From the NCBI RefSeq assembly GCF_014084125.1, contig NZ_CP048405.1, forward strand, positions 4,774,001-4,838,000: a stretch of 64,000 nt of DNA. The letters run 5' to 3'. The DNA is from Streptacidiphilus sp. PB12-B1b (GTDB taxonomy: Bacteria; Actinomycetota; Actinomycetes; Streptomycetales; Streptomycetaceae). Below the pieces are notes generated by a model. The model was given only the letters and a program-made list of their open reading frames with translations, searched no databases and had not been told where the DNA came from. Positions 51,794-59,978 of this stretch are shown piece by piece; the first letter of the stretch is position 1, and each line of letters starts with the position of its first letter. A program made the position numbers and the translations under genes.

Positions 51794-53758
51794 ATGGCCA
51801 CGCCGCTCGTGCTGGACCTCGCGGTCGCCGGTGTCACGGTGGGCAGCGCCGCCGCGCTCTCCGGCGTGGGCCTGGTGGTCTGCTACCGCGCCACCGGCGT
51901 GCTGAACCTGGCTCAGGGCGCGGTGGCCATGGTCACCGCCTATGCGCTGCGGCAGACGGTGGTGGTGTGGCACTGGCCGCGCCTGGCCGCGATCGCCGCC
52001 TGCGTGCTGGTGCTGGCGCCGGGCCTGGGCGTGCTGATGGACGTGGCGGTGTTCCGGCGGTTGCAGCGGCGCGGCGCCGGGACGGCCGAGACGCTGGCGG
52101 CCGGGGTCGCCGTGTTCGTGCTGCTGGTCGGCGCGGCGGCGCTGCTGTGGGGGCTGTCCTCGCGCGGGGACGCGCCGGTCCTGGTACCCGCGCGGCTGCT
52201 GGTCGCCCCCGGCGGGCTGCGGCTGACCCTGGACACGGTGGTGGACCTGGGCATCGTGCTGGTCCTGACCGCCGGGGTGGGCGCGGTCAGCCGCTGGACG
52301 CCGTTCGGCACCACGGTGCGCGCGGTGGTGGACAACCGACGGCTGGCCGAGCTGGCGGGCATGGACGCGGACGAGGTCGCCTCCGTCGGCTGGGCCTTCG
52401 GCGCGTTCACCGCCGGGCTCACCGGGGTGCTGCTGGCCCCGGGCCTGCGGCTGGACCCGTACGGGCTGCCGCTGCTGGTCATGGAGACCATGGCGGTGGC
52501 GGTGGCGGCGGGCCTGCGCAGCCTGCCGCTGGCGGTCGCCGCCGCGCTGGCGCTGGGGATCGGCCAGAGCGAGCTGACCGCCGTGCACCTCTCCGGACGG
52601 CCGGAGGAGCTGCTGCAGGCGGTGAGCGCCAACCTGTTCGTCCTGGCCCTGGTCGTGGTGGTGCTGATCCCGGGCCGGTCGGCGGCCCCGGCGGAGACCG
52701 CGTCCGGGCTGCTGCTGCCGGGCGGCCGGCTGCGCGCGGCCGTCCCCCGGGCGGTGTTCCTGGGCGGGGCCGCCGTGCTGCTGCTGATCCCGCTGCTGCT
52801 GCGCGCGGACGACCTGCGGCAGCTGCTGCCAGGCCCGGCGCTGGCGCTGGTGCTGCTGTCGATCGTGGTGGTCACCGGCTACGGCGGCCAGATCTCGCTG
52901 GGCCAGGCCGGGTACGCGGGGCTGGGCGCGCTGCTGACCGGGGCGCTGAGCGGCGGCACCGTGCCCGGCGTCCCGGTGCTGTCCGCACCGCTGGCGCTGG
53001 CGCTGGCGGTGCTGGTGTGCGCGCCGCTGGGGCTGCTGGTCGGCCGGCCGGCGATCCGGCGGCGCGGGCTGGCCCTGGCGCTGACCACCTTCGCCTTGGG
53101 CACGGCGGTGAGCCGACTGGTCTTCCAGCAGCCGTATCTGACGGACGGGGCGGTCCTGGACCGGACCGGCGCCTGGGCCGACGACCGGTTCTTCTACGGC
53201 GTGGAGCTGGCGCTGCTGGGGGCGGCGCTGCTGCTGGTGCGGGCGCTGCGGCGGGGCCGGACCGGCAGGGCGCTGGGGGCGATGCGGGACCACGAGCCGG
53301 CGGCGTACGCCTGCGGGGTGCGGGTGCCCCGGCTGAAGCTGCTGGCGTTCACCGCCGGTGCGGCGTTGGCCGCGCTCGGCGGCGGACTGCTGGGCCTGGG
53401 CGCGCAGGCGTTCGACCCGGACGCCTTCGATCCGGTACTGGGCCTGGTGTGGTTCGCGGCGGTGGTGGTCTTCGGCGCGGGCAGCGCGTCCGGGGCGGTG
53501 CTGGCGGCGGTGGCGCTCACCGCCGTGGACGCGGCCACCGCGCCGGGGGTGTCCGCCGCGGTGGTGGGCGTGCTGGCGCTGCTGCGCGGACGCCTGCCCG
53601 CCCAGCGCGGACCCGCCCCGCACGGACCGCGCCCGACCGGGGCCGCCGTGGCCGCCGGGGCCGGGCGGGTGCGGCTGAGCCCGCGCGGGCGGGAGCTGGC
53701 CGGTCGGACGGGCCGGGGACCGGCCGGGCGGGCGCGGCAGCACGGCGGGCTCCAGTGA
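51794..53758 (+). CDS. Fused LivH-LivM branched-chain amino acid-type permease
   Basis: The 654-residue protein contains two permease modules in one chain. The N-terminal LivH-like half (about 1-290) has VVCYRATGVLNLAQGAVAM and RAVVDNRRLAELAGMD. The C-terminal LivM-like half (about 330-620) has GYGGQISLGQAGYAGLGALL, LGAMRDHEPAAYACGV and WFAAVVVFGAGSASGAVLAA. Each half has about eight membrane segments and its own ATPase-coupling loop. Usually the two are separate genes; the fusion fixes a heterodimeric channel. The stop overlaps the first ATPase start (GTGA). Confidence 0.92.
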   Translation: MATPLVLDLAVAGVTVGSAAALSGVGLVVCYRATGVLNLAQGAVAMVTAYALRQTVVVWHWPRLAAIAACVLVLAPGLGVLMDVAVFRRLQRRGAGTAETLAAGVAVFVLLVGAAALLWGLSSRGDAPVLVPARLLVAPGGLRLTLDTVVDLGIVLVLTAGVGAVSRWTPFGTTVRAVVDNRRLAELAGMDADEVASVGWAFGAFTAGLTGVLLAPGLRLDPYGLPLLVMETMAVAVAAGLRSLPLAVAAALALGIGQSELTAVHLSGRPEELLQAVSANLFVLALVVVVLIPGRSAAPAETASGLLLPGGRLRAAVPRAVFLGGAAVLLLIPLLLRADDLRQLLPGPALALVLLSIVVVTGYGGQISLGQAGYAGLGALLTGALSGGTVPGVPVLSAPLALALAVLVCAPLGLLVGRPAIRRRGLALALTTFALGTAVSRLVFQQPYLTDGAVLDRTGAWADDRFFYGVELALLGAALLLVRALRRGRTGRALGAMRDHEPAAYACGVRVPRLKLLAFTAGAALAALGGGLLGLGAQAFDPDAFDPVLGLVWFAAVVVFGAGSASGAVLAAVALTAVDAATAPGVSAAVVGVLALLRGRLPAQRGPAPHGPRPTGAAVAAGAGRVRLSPRGRELAGRTGRGPAGRARQHGGLQ

Positions 53759-54441
53759 GCCGACAGCGCTCACGGCTCTCGGCGCAGGGCCTGGTCTGCC
53801 GCTTCGGCGGGGTGACCGCGCTCGACCGCGCCTGCATCGAGGTGCCCCCGGGCCTGATCACGGCGCTGACCGGCGCCAACGGTGCGGGCAAGAGCACCCT
53901 GTTCCGCTGCCTCAGCGGCGCGCTGCGCCCGGACGCGGGCCGGGTGCTGCTGGACGGGCGGGACATCACCGGGCTGCCCGAGTACGCCCGCGCCCGGCTG
54001 GGCCTGGCCCGGACGTTCCAGCAGGTCGCCGTGTTCGCCGGGCTGTCGGTGCTGGACAACCTGCGGGTGGGCGCGGAGCAGGCGGGCGGCCGCGGGCCCC
54101 GGGAGTCGGCCGCCGCCGTGGCCCGGACGCTGCGACTGCTCGGCCTGGAGCGGGTGGCCGACCGCCCGGCCGCCGCGCTGCCCACCGGCACGCTGCGGCT
54201 GGTGGAGCTGGGCCGAGCGCTGGCCGCCGATCCGGGTGTGCTGCTGCTGGACGAACCGGCCGCCGGGCTGGACCGGGAGCAGGCGGAGCGGCTGGCGGTG
54301 CTGCTCACGGCGCTGGCCGGGGACGGCCTGGCGGTGCTGCTGGTCGAGCACGACCGGGAGCTGGTGGACCGGATCGCCGACCGGGTGCACACCATGGCGG
54401 ACGGACGGATCGCCGGGGGGAGCGCCGCCGATGGCCGTTGA
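53755..54441 (+). CDS. livG: LivG-type ABC ATP-binding protein
   Basis: The 228-residue ATPase has intact Walker A GANGAGKST, Q-loop ARTFQQVAVF, a LivG-type signature region LPTGTLRLVELGRAL, Walker B LLLDEPAAGLD and LLVEHDRELVDRIADRVH. It pairs with the LivF-type ATPase encoded next, whose P-loop is altered, so this subunit probably carries the hydrolytic duty. The GTG start overlaps the permease stop; its own end overlaps the next gene by 11 bases. Confidence 0.92.
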   Translation: MSRQRSRLSAQGLVCRFGGVTALDRACIEVPPGLITALTGANGAGKSTLFRCLSGALRPDAGRVLLDGRDITGLPEYARARLGLARTFQQVAVFAGLSVLDNLRVGAEQAGGRGPRESAAAVARTLRLLGLERVADRPAAALPTGTLRLVELGRALAADPGVLLLDEPAAGLDREQAERLAVLLTALAGDGLAVLLVEHDRELVDRIADRVHTMADGRIAGGSAADGR

Positions 54442-55114
54442 GATCGCCCTGTGCGCGGCCCGGGTGCGCTACGGCCCGCTGGAGGCGCTGCACGGGGTGG
54501 ACCTGCGGATCCCGTCCGCCCGGATCACCGTGCTGCTGGGCCGCAACGGCGCCGGGCGCAGCACCGCCCTGCACGCGCTGGCCGGCTCGCAGCCGCTCTC
54601 CGCCGGGCGGGTGCGCTGGTTCGGCGGGGCGGCGGCGGGCCGCGACATCACCGCCCTGGACGCCTTTCGCCGGGCGCGGTTGGGCATGGCCCTGGTCCCG
54701 GCCGAGCGGGCGGTCTTCCCGTCGCTGTCGGCGGCGGAGCACCTGTCCCGGCTGGCGCCCCCGGCGCGCGGAGCGGCGCTGGAGCTCTTTCCCGAGCTGC
54801 GGCGGCTGCTGGAGCGCCGCGCGGGGACGCTCTCCGGCGGCGAGCAGCAGCTGCTGGCGCTGGCCGTGGCCCTGGCCGGGCCGCACCGGCTGCTGCTGCT
54901 GGACGAGTTGGGGCGCGGACTGGCCGCGCCGGTGCTGGCCCGGGTGCACGCGGCGCTGGCGGCGGCGGTCGCGGCGGGGCGGACCGTCGTCCTGGCCGAG
55001 CAGCGGCTGCCGCCGGGGCTGGCGACGGATCTGGTGTACGTCCTGCACCGCGGCTCGGTGGCTTTCGTCGGGGAGCCCGGAGAGCCGGCGGCGGAACTCC
55101 GCAATTTGACATGA
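54431..55114 (+). CDS. livF: LivF-type ABC ATP-binding protein with Lys-to-Arg Walker A
   Basis: The 227-residue protein from ATG 54431 has signature LSGGEQQLLALAVAL and Walker B LLLLDELGRGLA, but Walker A reads GRNGAGRST: codon 54557-54559 is CGC, giving Arg43 where Lys is nearly invariant. The position after the Walker B glutamate lacks the usual Pro, and the switch-histidine region reads VVLAEQRLP instead of LVEQ/H-type. A degenerate site in one of two ATPases is known in several asymmetric ABC systems, and this subunit may act mainly structurally. Confidence 0.88.
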   Translation: MAVEIALCAARVRYGPLEALHGVDLRIPSARITVLLGRNGAGRSTALHALAGSQPLSAGRVRWFGGAAAGRDITALDAFRRARLGMALVPAERAVFPSLSAAEHLSRLAPPARGAALELFPELRRLLERRAGTLSGGEQQLLALAVALAGPHRLLLLDELGRGLAAPVLARVHAALAAAVAAGRTVVLAEQRLPPGLATDLVYVLHRGSVAFVGEPGEPAAELRNLT

Positions 55115-55250
55115 CCGCGCCGAATTCGGCGGCACATCGAATCCGCGCCGGATTACCGGAAATCTCACTGGGCGAGACACTGTTTTTTGGAATCGCCGGG
55201 CGATACATTCGGCCCATAGTCGTTGGCATGAACCTGATTTGGGGGGTGCT

Positions 55251-56066
55251 GTGCTTTTCGGCGTTCTCGGCCAGCTCTTGGTGGACGACGGAGTAACGCG
55301 TCGTCAGATGACCGCTCCCAAACAGCGGATCTTGTTGGCCGCACTGGCTCTCAGCGCCAACCGCATCGTCCCCATCGACGAACTGGTCGACCTTCTCTGG
55401 GACGGTGCCCCGCCCGAATCCTGGCACGCCGCATTACACAACTATGTGGCCCGCTTGAGAAAGTCCATGGGTTTGGCCGCGCCCCGTCTGATGACCCGCT
55501 CCCCCGGCTATGCGCTGGAACTCGCCAACGACGCCGAAGCGGACTGGCGGGAATTCGAGGCCCTCGCCTGGCGCTCCCAGGCCAGCGTCCAGGCAGGCGA
55601 GTGGGACCAGGCCGGGACCGCGCTGCGGGCGGCGCTGGCGCTGTGGCGCGGAGTGCCGCTGATCGACGTGCCCTGCGAGGCGCTGCGCCGGGAATGGGTG
55701 CCGGCGCTCACCGAGCGGTGGCTGCAACTGGTCGAGTGGCGCATCGACGCCGACCTGATGCTGCACCACGACTCGAACCTGATCGTGGAGTTGAGACCCC
55801 TGGTCAGTGCCTATCCGCTGCGCGAGCGGTTCCACTGCCAGTTGATGGCAGCGCTCTGCCGCAGCGGCCGACAGGCCGAGGCACTGGCCGTCTACCAGGA
55901 CGCGCGCCGGCTGCTCGTCACCGACCTGGGCATCGAGCCCGGACCCGAGCTCCAGCAGATGCACCGCCAGGTGCTGTCCGGGGCGCGGGATCCGCTGATC
56001 GAGTGCGGCGTCCGGGGAAGACCCTGCGGATCTCCCCCGACGCACTCCATGTGCCTGCGCCGCTGA
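55251..56066 (+). CDS. SARP/AfsR-family transcriptional activator
   Basis: The 271-residue protein from GTG 55251 (GGGGGG upstream) has an OmpR-type winged helix (about 1-90: MLFGVLGQLL, NRIVPIDELVDLLWDGAPP, ALHNYVARLRKSMG) and a bacterial transcriptional activation domain (about 95-250: WREFEALAWRSQASVQAG, PLRERFHCQLMAALCRSGRQ, LGIEPGPELQQMHRQ). SARPs activate secondary metabolite clusters. Codon 62 (55434-55436) is TTA, so its synthesis should need the bldA tRNA. It converges, with a 10-bp gap, on a minus-strand group containing a putative peptide precursor, a plausible target. Confidence 0.92.
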   Translation: MLFGVLGQLLVDDGVTRRQMTAPKQRILLAALALSANRIVPIDELVDLLWDGAPPESWHAALHNYVARLRKSMGLAAPRLMTRSPGYALELANDAEADWREFEALAWRSQASVQAGEWDQAGTALRAALALWRGVPLIDVPCEALRREWVPALTERWLQLVEWRIDADLMLHHDSNLIVELRPLVSAYPLRERFHCQLMAALCRSGRQAEALAVYQDARRLLVTDLGIEPGPELQQMHRQVLSGARDPLIECGVRGRPCGSPPTHSMCLRR

Positions 56067-56076
56067 CCGGCCGCGC

Positions 56077-58302
56077 TCAGCCCACCGGCTCCCCCGCCTG
56101 CACCGCCTCGGCCTCCTGGCTGCGCTCGGGGGCGATCCCGGTGAAGTGCTCCAGGTCGGCCCGGGCCGCCCCGGTGTCGCCCAACCGCGTGCGGCACACC
56201 GCGCGGCGCAGCCAGCCGTCGGGGTCGGCCGGATCGCCCTCGATGGCCCGGGTGTAGTCGTCCGCCGCCTGCGCCCACTGCCCCAGCGCCTCGTACACCG
56301 AGCCCCGGTTGTAGCGGACCACCGCCGAGTCCTCGATCTCCAGCGAGCGGCCCAGGTCGGCCAGGGCGCCCTCCAGGTCGGCGGAGTCGAAGCGGACGGC
56401 CGCCCGCAGCGCCCACGCCTCGGCCATCTCCGGCGCGCTGAGCACCGCCCGGTCCAGCCCGGCCAGCGCCGCCTTGAGGTCGCCGCCCTCCCAGTCCACC
56501 CGGGCCTGCTGGCAGCGCAGGTGGGCGTGGTCCGGGGCGAGCGCCAACCCGGCCGCGACGTCCTGGGCGGCGGCCTCCAGCTCGCCCAGGTTCAGCAGCA
56601 GGGCAGCCCGGTTGACGTAGGCGTCCACGTACTCCGGGTCCAGCTCCAGCGCGAAGCCGAAGTCGGCCAGCGCGCCGTCGACGTCGCCGGTGACCGCGCG
56701 CAGGTCGCCCCGGTTGTAGTACAGCTCGACGAAGGGCGGGGTCAGCTCCATGGCCCGGGTGTACTCCCGCAGCGCCTGCTCGTGGCGGCCGAGGCGGCGC
56801 AGCAGTCCGGCGTACTCGAAGTGGTACTCGGCGTAGTTGGGGTCGAGCGCGATGACCTTCTCGTAGTCCTGGCGGGCCTCGTCCAGTCGGCCGAGGCCCT
56901 TGAGCACCTGGGCCCGGTTGTGCCGCAGCACCGAGCGGTGCAGCCCGTGCTCGCCCTCGCCCAGCTCCCGGTCCAGCCGCTCCAGGCCGCCGGTGACCAG
57001 CGCCAGGGCCTCCTCGGCGTTGCCCAGGTGGCCCTCCACCAGGGCGCGGCCGTTCTGCTGGAAGACGGTGGAGAACGCCTGGTCCTCGCCGCCCTGGAGC
57101 TGCGAGGCGATGGCGATGGCGATGTTCGTCCAGCCGAGCGCCAGCCGGTGGTCGCGCTGCCCCTCGGGCAGGTGGCGGGTGTAGAGCATGGCCGTGGCGT
57201 ACGCGGCGTGCATGTGCACCCGGGGCAGGGTGGTGCGGGCCCGGACGGCGTCGTACATGGCCATGGCCTCGGCGGCGCGGTCCAGCGCCGCCAGCGACAT
57301 GGTCACCTTGGTGGTCAGCGGCCACCAGGTGGTGAGCGGGTCGGCGTCGGCGTCGTCGTCCAGCTCGCCGACCAACTCCAGGCCGCGCTTGGCGAGGTCC
57401 ACCGTGGCGTCGTAGAAGCCGTTCTCGATGCACCAGTCGGAGGCGGCCAGCAGGGCCGGGACGCCGGCGCCCAGCGGGTCGCTGCCGTGCTCCCGGTGGA
57501 AGGGGACCGCGCCCAGCCGCAGCGAGCCCTCGGCGGCGGCCTCCAGCTCGGCGGCGCGCTCGTCGTGCAGCCGCGCCCGCTGCTCCGGGCCGACCGCCTG
57601 GTAGGCCGCGCGCAGCGCCGGGTCGGCGTCCAGGCACTCGCCGGCGACATAGGCCCGGGCGGCGGCGGTCAACGCCTCGCCGGTCAGCGCGGCCGGGGCG
57701 GGAGCGGCCTCGGCCGGGGCGGCGTCGGGCGCGGGACGCCGGACCGTGTGGCGCTCCAGCGCGGCGGCCAGCAGCGGCTCCGGTGCGGCGTCCGGACCGA
57801 CCACCGCCGACACCGCCAGCAGCCCGGCGGGGATCCTGCGCAGCAGGACGCCGAAGAACTCCTGGTCGGTGGGGTCGGCCGCGTCCAGGTGGTCCACCAC
57901 CAGGGTGCGCGGTTCGCCGCCGTCCAGCAGCAGCAGGTCGTGCAGGAAGCCGGTGAGGCCGTGGGCGATCCGCAGGGTGCGCATCCGGGAGTAGAAGCGG
58001 GTGCGCTCCTTGGGGATGGCCAGCGAGGTCAGCGTCTCGGTGGTGGCGGGCACCACCCGGTGCAGCTCCGGCGAGGTGCTGAGGATCTCGATGACATGGG
58101 CGGCGACCAGCTCGGGGTGGCGCTCCAGCGCCCCGGGCACCACCGCGCGCAGGATCGTTCCGGCGGCGGTGTAGGGCCCGCGCAGCCGCCGGTGCGCGTT
58201 GACCGGCGGCAGCAGCAGGGGCGCCCCGTCCTCGGCGACGGCGGCGTCGGGCCGGCGGCCGTCCGGGGTGACGAAAAGCTGGTGGGCACGGACGGGGGCC
58301 AT
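56077..58302 (-). CDS. Large TPR protein with STAND-like N-terminal region lacking a P-loop
   Basis: The 741-residue protein from ATG 58302 (GGAG upstream) starts with a region of about 220 residues. It has TLVVDHLDAADPTDQEFFGV and VSAVVGPD, like the Walker-B end of an AAA/STAND ATPase, but no Walker A was found. The remainder is a helical domain and at least nine tetratricopeptide repeats (about 430-720: GRLDEARQDYEKVIALDPNY, VDGALADFGFALELDPEY, GQWAQAADDYTRAIEGDP). It follows the M50-type protease gene by 19 bases, so it is probably a partner or chaperone of the peptide-processing system. No catalytic role can be assigned. Confidence 0.82.
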   Translation of the reverse strand: MAPVRAHQLFVTPDGRRPDAAVAEDGAPLLLPPVNAHRRLRGPYTAAGTILRAVVPGALERHPELVAAHVIEILSTSPELHRVVPATTETLTSLAIPKERTRFYSRMRTLRIAHGLTGFLHDLLLLDGGEPRTLVVDHLDAADPTDQEFFGVLLRRIPAGLLAVSAVVGPDAAPEPLLAAALERHTVRRPAPDAAPAEAAPAPAALTGEALTAAARAYVAGECLDADPALRAAYQAVGPEQRARLHDERAAELEAAAEGSLRLGAVPFHREHGSDPLGAGVPALLAASDWCIENGFYDATVDLAKRGLELVGELDDDADADPLTTWWPLTTKVTMSLAALDRAAEAMAMYDAVRARTTLPRVHMHAAYATAMLYTRHLPEGQRDHRLALGWTNIAIAIASQLQGGEDQAFSTVFQQNGRALVEGHLGNAEEALALVTGGLERLDRELGEGEHGLHRSVLRHNRAQVLKGLGRLDEARQDYEKVIALDPNYAEYHFEYAGLLRRLGRHEQALREYTRAMELTPPFVELYYNRGDLRAVTGDVDGALADFGFALELDPEYVDAYVNRAALLLNLGELEAAAQDVAAGLALAPDHAHLRCQQARVDWEGGDLKAALAGLDRAVLSAPEMAEAWALRAAVRFDSADLEGALADLGRSLEIEDSAVVRYNRGSVYEALGQWAQAADDYTRAIEGDPADPDGWLRRAVCRTRLGDTGAARADLEHFTGIAPERSQEAEAVQAGEPVG

Positions 58303-58321
58303 GAATCTCCGATCGGGACGC

Positions 58322-59590
58322 TCAGGACGATGCGGACGGTGCGCTGTCGGCGGGCCGCGCGGGGCGTGCGGCGCCCACGGCCCGCGCACTGCGCCGGGCG
58401 CGGTACGAGGGCCAGAGCAGCAGGGTGATCTGGGCCAGGATGAAGGCGACGAAGACGGAGCTGTCGAGCAGCCCGGTGGCGCTCGCCCGGCCGGGGTGGA
58501 CGAAGCGGCCGAAGACCGTGCCCAGCAGCGTGACGGTGGGGGCCAGCGTCATCACCAGCAGGCCCAGGGAGGCGGCGTAGCCCACGCCCAGCAGCCAGGA
58601 GTACCAGCGGGCCACCTGCCGGTCGCGCGGGTGGAACAGCGACTCGTCGTAGCGCGGGGTGCGCCGGCCGACCAGCCGGGCCAGCCGGTTGTAGGCCATC
58701 CGGCGCGCGGTCTTCTGCAGGTCGGTGCAGCCCAGCACGGTGGTGACGACGTAGTAGAGGTCGGTCTCCAGGTAGAACAGGAACTGCCAGCCCACCCGGA
58801 CCAGGGTGAAGTAGGCCAGGGCCAGCAGCATCCTGCCGACCACGGTGAGGTGGCCGTGCTGCTCGGCGGCGTCGGCGGCCAGGGTGAACGCCGCGACCAC
58901 CAGCAGGTCGGTGATCATCCCGGCCAGCATCGGCAGGAACCGTTTCCGCCGCTCGACCGTGACCAGGCCGTTGAGCGAGGTCAGGAAGACCACGTAGTAC
59001 AGCCGGCGGCCGATCGACAGCTGGGAGCGCAGCCCGAGCCGGCGCCCCGCCAGCGCGTGTGCGGTCTCGTGCAGCAGCACCAGCGGGATCTGGCCGAACG
59101 CCACCAGCAGGCCGTCCAGCACCATCGACCGGGAGAAGAACAGGTCGGTGTAGCGCGGGGCGAGGCCGGGCACCCGGACCATCTCCACCACCGCGGCGAC
59201 CAGCAGCGCGACCGCCACCACGCAGCCCACCGGCGAGAACAGCGCGCGCCCGAGCCGGGCCCAGCGGACCGGGCTGTCGTCCACCGCCGCCTGCTCGTCC
59301 TCGGCGCCGGCGACGAAGCCCAGGTCGATCAGGGTGTCGACGAAGTCGGCCATGTCCACGGTCTCGCCGTAGGCGGCCTGGTACCACACGGCGGCCTCGG
59401 CCGGGGTGTCGCCGTCCGCCAGCCGCCGCAGCAGGGCCGCGCCGTCGGCGGGCAGGACGACGTAGGTGTCCTCCTCGCGGCGGCCCACCGTGACCTCGTC
59501 GCCCTCGTCCAGATAGGTCAGCGGGTGCACCCGGACGGGCTTCGCGGGGTCAAAAGCGGCGTCCTGTCCCGGGTCGGCCACGGTCGGCAA
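58322..59590 (-). CDS. M50-type membrane metalloprotease with N-terminal PqqD-like domain
   Basis: The 422-residue protein from TTG 59590 (GAGGTGG upstream) starts with about 75 residues (20-95) resembling PqqD-like recognition domains: VRVHPLTYLDEGDEVTVG, LPADGAALLRRLADGDTPAE and FVDTLIDLGFV. A polytopic membrane region follows, with HETAH at 174-178 inside LVLLHETAHALAGRRLG, the zinc site of S2P/M50 proteases. PqqD-like domains bind RiPP leader peptides, so the likely substrate is the 39-residue peptide encoded upstream. The third zinc ligand could not be placed with certainty. Highly similar arrangements occur in some peptide-export or daptide-like clusters, but the rest of this group does not match those. 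Confidence 0.82.
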   Translation of the reverse strand: MPTVADPGQDAAFDPAKPVRVHPLTYLDEGDEVTVGRREEDTYVVLPADGAALLRRLADGDTPAEAAVWYQAAYGETVDMADFVDTLIDLGFVAGAEDEQAAVDDSPVRWARLGRALFSPVGCVVAVALLVAAVVEMVRVPGLAPRYTDLFFSRSMVLDGLLVAFGQIPLVLLHETAHALAGRRLGLRSQLSIGRRLYYVVFLTSLNGLVTVERRKRFLPMLAGMITDLLVVAAFTLAADAAEQHGHLTVVGRMLLALAYFTLVRVGWQFLFYLETDLYYVVTTVLGCTDLQKTARRMAYNRLARLVGRRTPRYDESLFHPRDRQVARWYSWLLGVGYAASLGLLVMTLAPTVTLLGTVFGRFVHPGRASATGLLDSSVFVAFILAQITLLLWPSYRARRSARAVGAARPARPADSAPSASS

Positions 59591-59655
59591 CTGTCCACCT
59601 CGATCGTCGTATGCGGTGCGGGCGTGTGCGGTGCGGGCGGGTGCGGGACGGGCTG

Positions 59656-59694
59656 CCCCACGGGGCCGGCTGCGAGCGGCCGGGCCCCGTGGGG
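59656..59694 (-). terminator. Strong hairpin between peptide gene and protease gene
   Basis: Perfect 12-base arms CCCCACGGGGCC (59656-59667) and GGCCCCGTGGGG (59683-59694) with a 15-base loop, located 30 bp after the peptide stop codon and 66 bp before the protease start. It may stop most transcripts after the peptide gene or stabilise its mRNA, giving more peptide than enzyme. Confidence 0.65.
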
Positions 59695-59723
59695 GGTCAT
59701 CAAACGGTCAGCGCTTCAGCAGG

Positions 59724-59843
59724 TCAGCCACAGACGACGATGCTGATGCTGCTGTGGCTGCCGGCGGCCAGAACGCCGTACAGCGGGTTCGCGGCGCTGG
59801 TCAGGCGGACGTCGCCGGTCTTGCGGACCTCGATCTTCTTCAT
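59724..59843 (-). CDS. Putative RiPP precursor peptide, 39 residues
   Basis: From ATG 59843, with AGAGGA six bases upstream, the product is 39 residues. A charged leader-like half (MKKIEVRKTGDVRLTSAA) is followed by NPLYGVLAAG and a Ser-rich, Cys-terminated tail (GSHSSISIVVCG). Ser31, Ser34 and Cys38 are spaced Ser-x2-Ser-x3-Cys, the pattern cyclised to labionin in class III lanthipeptides; Ser29 and Ser32 are additional. No lanthipeptide synthetase lies in the window. The gene has its own promoter-like sequence, is isolated by hairpins on both sides, and precedes a PqqD-like/M50 protease gene. The precursor call is inference from size, composition and neighbours. Confidence 0.72.
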   Translation of the reverse strand: MKKIEVRKTGDVRLTSAANPLYGVLAAGSHSSISIVVCG

Positions 59844-59901
59844 GGCTGTCCTCTCGGTCGCGGGGCTCCCATACCTGTCGTCGGGATGCTCCCGAGCAAG
59901 A

Positions 59902-59929
59902 GTCATATGGGCACCTATCGCCGCCCCAA
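59902..59929 (-). promoter_or_regulatory. Candidate promoter of the peptide gene
   Basis: On the minus strand TTGGGG (59929-59924) and TATGAC (59907-59902) are 16 bp apart, 58 bp upstream of the peptide start codon. Both are moderate matches to a vegetative promoter. Confidence 0.35.
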
Positions 59930-59978
59930 CGTCCGCCTAACGCGCCGTCACACGCCTCTGACCAGGGCCGGAAACGCA

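Noticed and set aside
51203..53773. 856-codon minus-strand frame
   Set aside because: Antisense to the fused LivH-LivM permease; rich in Gln, Arg and His as expected from the complement of Leu/Ala/Val codons.
59724..59843. Calling the peptide a class III lanthipeptide
   Set aside because: The Ser-x2-Ser-x3-Cys pattern fits, but there is no LanKC gene in the window and the associated PqqD-like/M50 protease is not part of class III clusters.
59724..59906. Longer 60-residue version of the peptide starting at 59906
   Set aside because: The extra N-terminal part overlaps the candidate promoter and lacks a ribosome binding site, while ATG 59843 has AGAGGA at good spacing.
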